The notes under the pieces were generated by a model, which worked only from the letters and a program-made list of their open reading frames with translations, was not told where the DNA came from and did not search any database. From an uncultured Clostridia bacterium (GTDB taxonomy: Bacteria; Bacillota; Clostridia; TANB77; CAG-465), in assembly GCA_934130595.1 (NCBI GenBank), contig CAKOYF010000001.1, positions 62,001-126,000 on the forward strand: a stretch of 64,000 nucleotides of DNA, read 5' to 3'. Of this stretch, positions 1 through 8,100 are shown in pieces (position 1 is the stretch's first letter; the number at the start of each line of letters is the position of its first letter). Both the position numbers and the translations under genes were made by a program.

Positions 1-12
1 GTTCACAATATC

Positions 13-41
13 ATTATACCACACTTTTTCGTTGTAGTCAA
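13..41 (-). promoter_or_regulatory. SigA-type promoter of a gene beyond the left edge
   Basis: On the minus strand TTGACT, a 17-bp spacer and TATAAT point leftwards out of the window. The stretch from 42 to 245 carries no convincing gene on either strand. Confidence 0.7.
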
Positions 42-245
42 TGTTTTTAGGAGGTAATAGCAAGATAATTTTACATAAAAATGCTTTTTATCTTTAATTT
101 TAAAATTAACATAATTATACTTTTAGGCATTTATGAGGGTTTGTAACGAATTTGCACTATTTTTGCAACATTTTAGTAATATTCTTTTATAGTGCTTAAT
201 TTTAACCTTTGGGCAAAACTTTATTTTTTTTATGTTACAAAAAAT

Positions 246-274
246 AAAAGTACGAAAAAATTTTTCGTACTTTT
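246..274 (-). terminator. Terminator of the ABC exporter operon
   Basis: A near-perfect 14-bp inverted repeat built on AAAAGTACG and CGTACTTTT overlaps the stop codon of the last permease gene. On the minus strand it is followed by a T-rich run. Confidence 0.8.
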
Positions 275-1073
275 AATCTTTCATAGCCATGCTATTGCCT
301 GACTCATAGCTCTTCATTGCTCTATAAAATATTTTAACTGCTATAAATAAGTATATTGCTCCTACTACAAATATTAATAATAAATTTAATATACTAAAGT
401 TTTCCATTATCCTTGCTGGTATATACGCAACATATGCAACAGGAACTACTGTGTATAATATTATTTTTATTCCTATTTTAAATATGTTTTCTGGATAAGT
501 GGCAAATGTTATAAAAAGCATTTCAACATATCTATTAGCTATTGTTTGTGTATCTCCAATCCATACAGATACAGCTCTACATATAATTTCAGTTGAGAAA
601 AAGAATACACTACCAAAAGTTGCTATTGCTATTAATAAAAGTATTTTTCCTATATCTCCACCTGTTGCTATAATTCCAACAAACAATCCATATAGTAAAT
701 CACCAAAAGCGCTAAACTCACATTTAGATGTGGCTACATTTAGTAATAGATTTTTTGGCTGTAATAGATAACTGTCCATTGCACCTGTAATTATATATTT
801 ATTAATTTGTTGTACTCCGGCAAAGAAAAAATATGTTATGCCGTATGACATAGTAGAAAAAGCCCATATATATAATACATTATTAAATACTAGTCCACTA
901 TCTTGTCCTCCGTTTTTAAATACTACTGACCAAAATACAAGAAAAAAAGCATTATTTATGAACATAAATATAGTCTGTATAAGAAAGCTTACTTTATACG
1001 CCATTGCTGACTTTATACTAACTTTTATAGCATTAAAGAAATATTTTATATTATTTTTAACCTCCATTAACAT
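273..1073 (-). CDS. ABC-2 family exporter permease (COG3694-like)
   Basis: This 266-residue protein has about six hydrophobic segments and the layout of an ABC-2 permease of the COG4586/COG4587/COG3694 exporter class. It is the third gene of the operon and overlaps the upstream permease by 17 bases, which suggests translational coupling. The upstream permease and ATPase should assemble with it into an exporter of two different membrane subunits and an ATPase dimer. The substrate is unknown; related systems have been linked to export of toxic or cationic compounds. The start is uncertain by two codons (ATG at 1073 or 1067) because the ribosome site lies inside the previous gene. Confidence 0.85.
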   Translation of the reverse strand: MLMEVKNNIKYFFNAIKVSIKSAMAYKVSFLIQTIFMFINNAFFLVFWSVVFKNGGQDSGLVFNNVLYIWAFSTMSYGITYFFFAGVQQINKYIITGAMDSYLLQPKNLLLNVATSKCEFSAFGDLLYGLFVGIIATGGDIGKILLLIAIATFGSVFFFSTEIICRAVSVWIGDTQTIANRYVEMLFITFATYPENIFKIGIKIILYTVVPVAYVAYIPARIMENFSILNLLLIFVVGAIYLFIAVKIFYRAMKSYESGNSMAMKD

Positions 1074-1830
1074 TTATATTTCTCACTCCTTTCAAATTAA
1101 TAGCATAGGCTGCACCATATACTACTAATAAAGCTATTACTTGACACCCTATTAATGTCAAAGCTGTATTTAAGTCATAACTTACTAAAATTTTTCCAGG
1201 AGGAAAAACTTCATACGTAGTTGGTAAGAATCTAAGTATTGTTTGAACAGTACTAGGAAAAAATTCTATTGGCGTAAAAATTAATAGCAGCATTGCCTTT
1301 GATATCACCATATAAAACGATTTATTTTCTTCAGTCAAAAATGCAAGCATTCCTATAAATACTGACATCATAATTGCTATACTTAGTGATAATATAAGTG
1401 ATATAAAAAACAAGCATATTTGTAATGGCTCAAGTGTTATTTTACCTGCCATACATATTCCTAAAATAATTCCAAATACAAAATTCACTCCTATATTTAC
1501 TATAGATGTAGCTTCTAAAGAAATAACGTACTTCATAAAACTAAGTGGCTTAGTCAAGATATTTGCAACATCTCCATTTTTTATCATATTAGATATATTT
1601 ATATAGTTCTTTTTACCAACTGAGTAAGCTATAAATTCTCCAACAATGATATACCAAATAAGTTCATTTTTAGTATATCCTGCTACTGCTTTTCCTTGCA
1701 ATATATAATTCCATAAAGCATTAAATACAAATATATGCACTGCAAAGGATAGCATAGAAAACAAATAATCTACTTTAAAATTAAATTCAGATTTTAAATT
1801 GAATTTAAAAATAGCTAAATATTTTTTCAT
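1057..1830 (-). CDS. ABC-2 family exporter permease (COG4587-like)
   Basis: This 257-residue membrane protein opens with a short basic cytoplasmic stretch and has about six hydrophobic helices, with an invariant-looking QGKAVAGYT loop near residue 45. It is the partner permease of the gene at 273-1073. The ATG is preceded by AAAGGAG at good spacing, and the gene starts two bases after the ATPase gene stops, so the three genes form one operon. Assignment rests on length, topology and its neighbours. The transported compound cannot be read from the sequence. Confidence 0.85.
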   Translation of the reverse strand: MKKYLAIFKFNLKSEFNFKVDYLFSMLSFAVHIFVFNALWNYILQGKAVAGYTKNELIWYIIVGEFIAYSVGKKNYINISNMIKNGDVANILTKPLSFMKYVISLEATSIVNIGVNFVFGIILGICMAGKITLEPLQICLFFISLILSLSIAIMMSVFIGMLAFLTEENKSFYMVISKAMLLLIFTPIEFFPSTVQTILRFLPTTYEVFPPGKILVSYDLNTALTLIGCQVIALLVVYGAAYAINLKGVRNINVNGG

Positions 1831-1832
1831 AA

Positions 1833-2783
1833 CTATCTCCTTTCTTGATAAATTTTCTTAATAACATCTTCAAGTGGTGTTGATTCAATTTGTATATCTA
1901 CTATGTTTCCTACAGATGTAAAATATGAAAGCAAATCTCCCATGTTTACCTTATTAGTGTCTGCAACTAACTCTACCTGATTATGTTCAATCTTTTGTAC
2001 ATTGTAATCCAGTTTAGTATTTTTTACATCCTGATCATATGAGATCTTAATTAGCTTTGTAGATAAATATTTAGACTTTAAATCTTGAATTGTTGAATCT
2101 GTGACTATAGTTCCATTATTTATAATTATTATTCTGTCACATAATGCTTCTACATCTCCAATATCATGACTTGTAAGAAAGATTGTAGTACCTTTTTCCT
2201 CATTCATTTTCTTAATAATAGATCTTATTTTTGCCTTAGCAAATATATCTAGTCCAATAGTTGGCTCATCTAAAAATATTATTTCTGGTTCATGAAGAAT
2301 GCTTCCTGCAATTTCACATATCATTCTCTGTCCTAATGATAATTTTCTTACAACTCTGTCTAATAAATCTTCTATTCCAAAAAGATTTACTATTTCGTCT
2401 ATTTTCTCTTTTGCCTGTTCATCAGTCAAGTCGTATATACTGCAAAGTAATTTGTAACTATCTCTTACTGTTAAATGCATATAAAGCTGAGACTTTTGTC
2501 CAAACATACACCCAATTTTATATGCTAATTTTTTTCGATCCTTTGAAGGATCAAATCCAGCTACTGTAATTTTTCCATCTGTTGGTTGTATTATTCCTGT
2601 TAGCATTTTAATTGTTGTGCTTTTTCCCGCACCATTTGGCCCTATGAAAGCAACAATTTCTCCTTTTTCAACATTAAAGGAAACATTTTCAACTGCTTTT
2701 ACATTTTGTCTTTTTTTAGGTTTAAAAAGACCTCCGCTTTTTACTACAAATGTTTTTTTCAAGTTTTCAACACATATTTGCAT
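1833..2783 (-). CDS. ABC transporter ATP-binding protein (COG4586-like)
   Basis: This 316-residue ATPase carries the Walker A motif GPNGAGKS, a LSLGQR signature, the Walker B run IIFLDEPT and a switch histidine in TSHD, so it should be catalytically complete. A C-terminal extension after the nucleotide-binding domain is typical of the COG4586 class that pairs with two different ABC-2 permeases. I start it at the internal ATG (MQICVEN) because GAGGAGG lies at proper distance there; an ATG six codons upstream overlaps that ribosome site. It is the first gene of the operon and sits behind a transcribed leader with a large terminator-type hairpin. Confidence 0.92.
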   Translation of the reverse strand: MQICVENLKKTFVVKSGGLFKPKKRQNVKAVENVSFNVEKGEIVAFIGPNGAGKSTTIKMLTGIIQPTDGKITVAGFDPSKDRKKLAYKIGCMFGQKSQLYMHLTVRDSYKLLCSIYDLTDEQAKEKIDEIVNLFGIEDLLDRVVRKLSLGQRMICEIAGSILHEPEIIFLDEPTIGLDIFAKAKIRSIIKKMNEEKGTTIFLTSHDIGDVEALCDRIIIINNGTIVTDSTIQDLKSKYLSTKLIKISYDQDVKNTKLDYNVQKIEHNQVELVADTNKVNMGDLLSYFTSVGNIVDIQIESTPLEDVIKKIYQERR

Positions 2784-2842
2784 TATCGTATCCCTCCTCA
2801 TTAATTAATTTAAGAACATCCATACCTAAATATTAATTTAAG

Positions 2843-2905
2843 TAAAAAAAAGATATTCTCATAAAAAGCTTCTCTAAAATGAGACTCCTTTTATGAAAAT
2901 ATCTT
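2843..2905 (-). terminator. Leader terminator / probable attenuator before the ABC operon
   Basis: A 25-bp stem with two G-U pairs and two mismatches (arms 2881-2905 and 2850-2874) is followed on the minus strand by eight T. It lies between the promoter at 2976-3004 and the ATPase start at 2783, so it would stop the operon's own mRNA unless bypassed. Two smaller hairpins precede it (arms 2952-2957 with 2930-2935, and 2912-2929). The CCTTAAAATA segment of the second could pair, with a bulge, to the 5' arm of the terminator, giving a possible antiterminator. Confidence 0.75.
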
Positions 2906-2975
2906 AAGTGTACCTTATTATTTTAAGGTTGTGTAGCTCGTTAAAAACTTATACACACTCTCATGCTATGTTTAT

Positions 2976-3004
2976 ATTCTAGCATACTTTTTCTTTTATG
3001 TCAA
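2976..3004 (-). promoter_or_regulatory. SigA promoter of the ABC exporter operon
   Basis: TTGACA, exactly 17 bases, TAGAAT on the minus strand. The predicted start lies near 2969, giving a leader of about 185 bases before the ATPase gene. Confidence 0.85.
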
Positions 3005-3031
3005 CGCTTTGCCCAAAATTTAGCAAAATAA

Positions 3032-3060
3032 AAGCCAGGATTATTATTATCCTAGCTTTT
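3032..3060 (-). terminator. Terminator of the glucosaminidase gene
   Basis: An AAAGCTAGGAT / ATCCTGGCTTT hairpin overlaps the stop codon of the gene and runs into T-rich sequence on the minus strand. Confidence 0.75.
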
Positions 3061-3736
3061 GTACTAAACTGTTTACTATGTTGACTATTTTGTCAGCATG
3101 AGCTTTATCTGTACAATAATGTACGTCAACTGCTCTTGCTGAGTAGCCCTCAAAGTAAGCACCTCCTTCAGTCAAATAATTAGACTGAAGTTTTGAAGCA
3201 ACATATAAAGTCGCTTCTTTTTTGTTAGCAAAAGTAGAAGCGTTATTTGGGTTAGAATCCACTGCGTTCCAACCATATAGGTTGTTGCGTTTTTGTGCAA
3301 ACGCAGAGTTTCCAAACCCACTTTCTAGACATGCCAAGCCCATCATGTATAGAGCGTTAACTCCATACTTTTGTTCAGCTTCTACAAAAGCTGAACCTAA
3401 GCCATTAAGCTTAGTTCCTTCTAACATTAAGTCTATTTCTTCAGGAGTCACATTAGATGCGACTCTTAGATCTGAGTTAACAGACAATGTTAGATTTTTT
3501 GTAGTTTTGTTTTCAGAAGCTTTCTCTGATACAGCATCAGATATAACATCTGGTGTAGTTTGAACTACAGCCACACCGTATTTTTCTTTTAATGTAGAAT
3601 ACACTTCTTCTTGTGAAGCTGTGTAGAATCTACTGTTAAAGAAAATTCCTCCTCCAATAAATGCTAGTGTTGCTACAATTACACCTTTTTTTAATTTCTT
3701 CTTTAAATTATTCTCCTTTTTATTCTTTCTTTTCAT
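3047..3736 (-). CDS. Membrane-anchored glucosaminidase-domain cell-wall hydrolase
   Basis: This 229-residue protein has a lysine-rich N-terminus, one hydrophobic segment (about residues 17-32), a linker, and a C-terminal mannosyl-glycoprotein endo-beta-N-acetylglucosaminidase-like (GH73/LytB type) domain from about residue 85. The catalytic-acid region reads CLESGFGNS and the fold's NLYGW motif follows. It should cut N-acetylglucosamine bonds in peptidoglycan outside the membrane. The ATG has AGGAGG five bases upstream. Its N-terminal 50 residues resemble those of the next protein (3893-4588), whose catalytic domain is different. It has its own promoter and terminator. Confidence 0.85.
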   Translation of the reverse strand: MKRKNKKENNLKKKLKKGVIVATLAFIGGGIFFNSRFYTASQEEVYSTLKEKYGVAVVQTTPDVISDAVSEKASENKTTKNLTLSVNSDLRVASNVTPEEIDLMLEGTKLNGLGSAFVEAEQKYGVNALYMMGLACLESGFGNSAFAQKRNNLYGWNAVDSNPNNASTFANKKEATLYVASKLQSNYLTEGGAYFEGYSARAVDVHYCTDKAHADKIVNIVNSLVQKLG

Positions 3737-3821
3737 ATATTCCTCCTACGTACTAAAATTAATAGAAGTTTATTATAACCTCTATTAAGAGATTATTTTG
3801 ACAAATAAATTCTCTATTATA

Positions 3822-3850
3822 ATTATATCATATTTTTACAATTATGTAAA
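3822..3850 (-). promoter_or_regulatory. SigA promoter of the glucosaminidase gene
   Basis: TTTACA, 17 bases, extended TGATATAAT on the minus strand, followed by an AT-rich leader with partial inverted repeats. Confidence 0.75.
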
Positions 3851-3878
3851 CATTTTATGTATTAATATAAAAAAAGAA

Positions 3879-3908
3879 AAATGTGAATAGTATTACCTAT
3901 TCACATTT
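3879..3908 (-). terminator. Terminator of the tail-lysozyme-like gene
   Basis: A 12-bp stem AAATGTGAATAG / CTATTCACATTT overlaps the gene's stop codon and is followed by T-rich sequence on the minus strand. Confidence 0.8.
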
Positions 3909-4588
3909 CTATAATATGCTTTCCATGCCATTTTTACTCTATATGACATGTTAGCTTTTTGCTTATTTGGCCTTTCAAACCCAAAACAATAGGCTTGAGT
4001 GGCCTCATCCACGCTGTATGGATTATCAAATGTGGATTTGTATGGCTCATAGAATTGCTTTGATTTCAATTCTTTAGCCAAGAATTCAAGTTGGCAATTT
4101 AGATCAGTCCAGTCCTTTCCTTTGTCTGAACAGAATTTTTTCAACTGTTGTTTTCTGCCAAAAGACCATTGGACTATACCTATTCCTTCTTTTGTTCCGT
4201 ACTCAACTTTTGCACTATCTAAACCGCTTTCTTGATAAAGGTTGCCAATGATAGCTGCTGTTTGGATATCTGAGTACCCATTTTCCTTTAAGAAGTCCCA
4301 GATTATGTTCTCTACTGTTCTATTGTCTTTTACGACTTCCTGTACTGATGTTTGAACAGCAGCACTTTGCGCTTGTTTTTGTTCTTCTTCTTGCTTGATT
4401 TCTTCTTTTGCTTCCTCTTTTATTTCCTCAACTTCAGTTTGGCTTACACCATACTTTTCAACAAGTTGAGAATATGTCTCTGCTTGCTTTTGAGTAACAA
4501 AAGAAGAATTAATAAAGACACCTCCTGCTACAAATACTATTAGTAGTAATACTACTAACTTTTTTAATTTTTTCATCTTCCTTTTCAT
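3893..4588 (-). CDS. Membrane-anchored phage-tail-lysozyme-domain protein
   Basis: This 231-residue protein has a basic N-terminus, a single membrane segment (about residues 9-27), a glutamate- and lysine-rich linker, and a C-terminal domain from about residue 95 that looks like the phage tail lysozyme family: it has the NLYQESGLDSAKVE region, with its likely catalytic glutamate, followed by GIVQWSFGR. It should cut peptidoglycan outside the cell. The N-terminal module (membrane segment, then a TY-SQL-EKYGV motif) matches that of the glucosaminidase next door. It is transcribed alone from a consensus promoter. No phage structural genes are nearby, so this is a host gene with a phage-type domain. 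Confidence 0.8.
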   Translation of the reverse strand: MKRKMKKLKKLVVLLLIVFVAGGVFINSSFVTQKQAETYSQLVEKYGVSQTEVEEIKEEAKEEIKQEEEQKQAQSAAVQTSVQEVVKDNRTVENIIWDFLKENGYSDIQTAAIIGNLYQESGLDSAKVEYGTKEGIGIVQWSFGRKQQLKKFCSDKGKDWTDLNCQLEFLAKELKSKQFYEPYKSTFDNPYSVDEATQAYCFGFERPNKQKANMSYRVKMAWKAYYRNVNR

Positions 4589-4668
4589 TCCTTTCTTTCT
4601 AATTTTTTTCTTTTTGTGTCCATTACTTATATTAATTAAGTAATATTTATATTTAACCCCATATAAAT

Positions 4669-4697
4669 ATTATATCATTATTTTCATTTTATGTCAA
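4669..4697 (-). promoter_or_regulatory. SigA promoter of the tail-lysozyme-like gene
   Basis: TTGACA, 17 bases, extended TGATATAAT. The leader holds an ATTACTTA / TAAGTAAT inverted repeat near 4622-4650. Confidence 0.85.
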
Positions 4698-4711
4698 CGT
4701 ATTTAATTAAA

Positions 4712-4743
4712 AACAAAGAGCTACCAATATAGTAGCTCTTTGT
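4712..4743 (-). terminator. Terminator after hpf
   Basis: A 13-bp perfect stem AACAAAGAGCTAC / GTAGCTCTTTGTT is followed by a T-run on the minus strand. Confidence 0.88.
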
Positions 4744-4753
4744 TATGATTTCT

Positions 4754-5095
4754 TTACTCTTCTGTTTCTTCTTGAGAAACTTCTGTCTCAGGAATTCCAG
4801 TTCTTCTTTGTTTTTCAGCAGCTGCTTTATCTCTTCTTAATTGACCTTCAATTTTTTCTACTAAAGCATCAATTCCAGAATATAAATCATCTGTGCTTTC
4901 TTCTGCTAAATAAGTACGTGATTTGTATTCAATTCTCATATCTACACGTTGTTTACCTTTAGATTTATCTGTGAAAGTTACATGACAAATTGTATCTTCT
5001 CCAAAGAATTTATCTAATTTCTTTATTTTCTTTTCAGTAAAACTTCTTATTGCATCTGTTACTTCAATTCTTAAGCCTGTTAAGTCTAGTTTCAT
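4754..5095 (-). CDS. hpf: Ribosome hibernation promoting factor, short form
   Basis: This 113-residue protein covers the HPF/RaiA fold: an N-terminal strand (MKLDLTGLRIEVTD), the helix TEKKIKKLDKFF, and the ADxxD-like region that lies near the 30S decoding centre in the family. After this domain there is only a short glutamate-rich tail. Most Clostridia and Bacilli carry a long form of about 180 residues with a C-terminal dimerisation domain, which is absent here. The start is set at the ATG at 5095, which has AAGGGGTG at good spacing; a GTG three codons earlier overlaps it. It has its own promoter just after polC. Confidence 0.9.
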   Translation of the reverse strand: MKLDLTGLRIEVTDAIRSFTEKKIKKLDKFFGEDTICHVTFTDKSKGKQRVDMRIEYKSRTYLAEESTDDLYSGIDALVEKIEGQLRRDKAAAEKQRRTGIPETEVSQEETEE

Positions 5096-5118
5096 AGTAA
5101 TCACCCCTTCATGATTAT

Positions 5119-5147
5119 ATTATACCTTAGATGTTTAAATAATTCAA
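5119..5147 (-). promoter_or_regulatory. SigA promoter of hpf
   Basis: TTGAAT, 17 bases, TATAAT in the short gap after polC. No terminator separates it from polC, so read-through is also possible. Confidence 0.75.
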
Positions 5148-5160
5148 GTGATTAGTCAAA

Positions 5161-8100
5161 TTATAACAAATCAAACATATCCATTTGCTCAGATCGAGGC
5201 ATACCGTCAAGACATCCAGATAATCTTAATGTTTCAACAGCTGACTTACCAAGTTTAGCTTTTATTGTCATATCTTCAATAGATGAAAATTTTCCATACT
5301 TTTCTCTAGCATCAACAAGTTTTTTAGCATCTACTTCACCAAATCCTGTAAGTGAAGAAAATGGTGGACGTATTCCATCTTTTTCAACTGTAAATTTATT
5401 TACTTCTGATTTATATAAATCTACTGGTAAGAAGTCTATTCCTCTTTGATTCATTTCTAGAACCAATTCAAGTATTGGATACATATTCTTATCTTTTGGT
5501 GCTGCATTATTTCCTAAAGTATCTATCTCATTCATTTTTGATATAACTCTTTCTTTACCATATAGCATTGATTCACTATCAAATTCATCTGCTCTTATTG
5601 ACATGAACGCTGCATAATATGCCTTAGGTATATGCACTTTAAACCAAGCAATTCTAAATGCGTTTGTTACATATGCTGCAGCATGTGCTTTTGGAAACAT
5701 ATATTTTATCTTAAAGCAAGAATCTATATACCAATCTGGTACATCATGTTTTTTCATTTCATCAACCATTTCTGGTGTTAATTTTTTAGGTGCTTTACCT
5801 TTTCTTACAATTTCCATTATTTTAAATGCAAGTCCTGGCTCTAGACCTTTATTTATTAAATATATCATGATATCATCACGACAACATATAGCTTGTTGAA
5901 GTGTAACTATACCTTGCTCAATTAAACTTTGAGCATTGTTTAACCATACGTCTGTTCCATGTGAAAGACCAGATATACGAATAAGTTCATCAAAAGTAGT
6001 AGGTTTTGTATCTACAAGCATTCCTCTAACAAATTTTGTACCAAACTCTGGAATACCATAAGTTCCAACTTCTGATTTTATTTGTTCTGGAGTTACATCC
6101 AAAGGTTCTGTAGATGAGAATATTCTCATAGTTTCTTTATCATCAAGTGGTATTTTTGTTGGATCTATTCCAGTTAAATCTTGTAACATACGAATTACAG
6201 TTGGATCATCATGGCCTAGTATATCTAGCTTTAATAGGTTTTTATCTATTGAGTGATAATCAAAATGTGTTGTTACTATATCTGAATACGGATCGTCTGC
6301 TGGATGCTGAACAGGACAAAATTCATAAATTGTTCTTCCTTTAGGAACTACTATAATTCCTCCTGGATGTTGTCCAGTTGTCCTCTTTATTCCAGTACAA
6401 CCAAGAGACAATCTATTTATTTCAGCCATAGGTTTACTAATGCCTCTTTCTTCAAAGTAGTTTTTAACAAAACCATATGCTGTTTTTTCTGCAACTGTAC
6501 CTATTGTTCCTGCTTTGTATGTTGTACCAGTACCAAAGATTACTTCTGTGTATTTATGTGCTTTTGCTTGATATTCACCTGAGAAGTTTAAATCTATATC
6601 TGGTTCCTTATCTCCTTTAAATCCTAAGAATGTTTCAAACGGAATATCCATTCCATCTTTATCTAAATCTGCTCCACATTTTGGGCACTTCTTATCTGGA
6701 AGGTCAAATCCATTAGCACATCCATTTTCTGAGAAGTCTGAATATTTACATACAGGACACCTATAGTGAGATTTTAACGAGTTAACTTCTGTAATACCAG
6801 TCATATACGCAGCAAGTGATGATCCAACAGATCCTCTTGAACCAACTATATATCCATGATCGTTTGAATCCCAAACCAGTCTTTGTGCAATGATATACAT
6901 AACCGAATATCCATTTGAAATAATTGAATTTAACTCTCTATCTAGTCTATCTTGTACTATATCTGGAAGTGGATCACCATATAATTTATGCGCTTTTTCC
7001 ATTGCTATATTTCTTATATCTTGTTCACATCCATCTATATGTGGTGGACATTTCTCGTCTGAAATTGGGCTTATTCTATTACACCAACTTGCAACTAGAT
7101 TTGTATTTTCTACAACAACTTCATATGCTTTTTCTGGAGTCAAATAATCAAATTCTTTTAACATTTCTTCTGTTGTTCTAAAATACAAAGGAGCTTGCAT
7201 ATCTGCATCATCAAAACCTTGACCAGCTTGAATTATTCTTCTATATATTTCATCTTCTGGATTCATAAAGTGAACATCACAAGTTGCTACTACTGGTTTA
7301 TTTAATTTATCTCCTAAATCAACTATATCTTTATTTATATCTATAAGTTGTTGATGTGTAAGCTTAATATACTCTGGCTCTTCATCTTTTGGTCTTTTTC
7401 CTTCTTTTTTTATTTTCTTTCCTATTCTTTCATAAAACGCATTATTACCTAATGGTTGTATTTCAAGATAATCATAAAAGTTAGCTATTTGTTCTATTTG
7501 ACTTCCATCATTTCTACCAACTTTATAGTCTAAAATTTCTTGATATAATTCACCTTGTTCACATGCAGAACCTATTATTAGTCCTTCTCTATATCTTTTT
7601 AGCATTGAACGTGAAATTTTAGGCTTCTTATGGAAATTCCAAACATGTGAATATGAAACTAATTTATATAAATTTTTTAATCCAACATAGTTTTTAGCAA
7701 GTATAATTATATGATTTGCAGGTAAATTCTTAGATCTATCTGATATATTAGTAAACACATAGTTATTTATTTCTATTTTTTCTTTATCACAATCCTGTTT
7801 CATTCTAATAAACATTTTTGCTGTTGCTCTTGTATCATTTATAGCTCTATGTGCTCCTTCAAGTGGTATTCCTAAATACTCAACTAAAGTACCAAGTTTA
7901 TGGTTTTCTACCCCATTATATAGTTCTAGTGACATTTCATATGTATCTATTACTTGTGGCTTAAATTCTAGTCCTAATTTTTTAGCTTTGTTTTCAATAA
8001 AACTAACATCAAAGTGTGCATTATGTGCAACTAAGATACAACCTTTACAAAATTCTAAGAATTCTGGTATCATTTCACTCATTTTAGGTGCATCTGCAAC

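Noticed and set aside
2941..2964. Leader peptide MRVCISF in the ABC exporter leader
   Set aside because: It starts only about five bases after the predicted transcription start and has no ribosome site, so it may be chance. Kept only as a side note to the attenuator.
3893..4588. Prophage remnant suggested by the tail-lysozyme domain
   Set aside because: There are no phage structural, integrase or attachment sequences nearby, and the protein has the same host-type membrane anchor as its neighbour.
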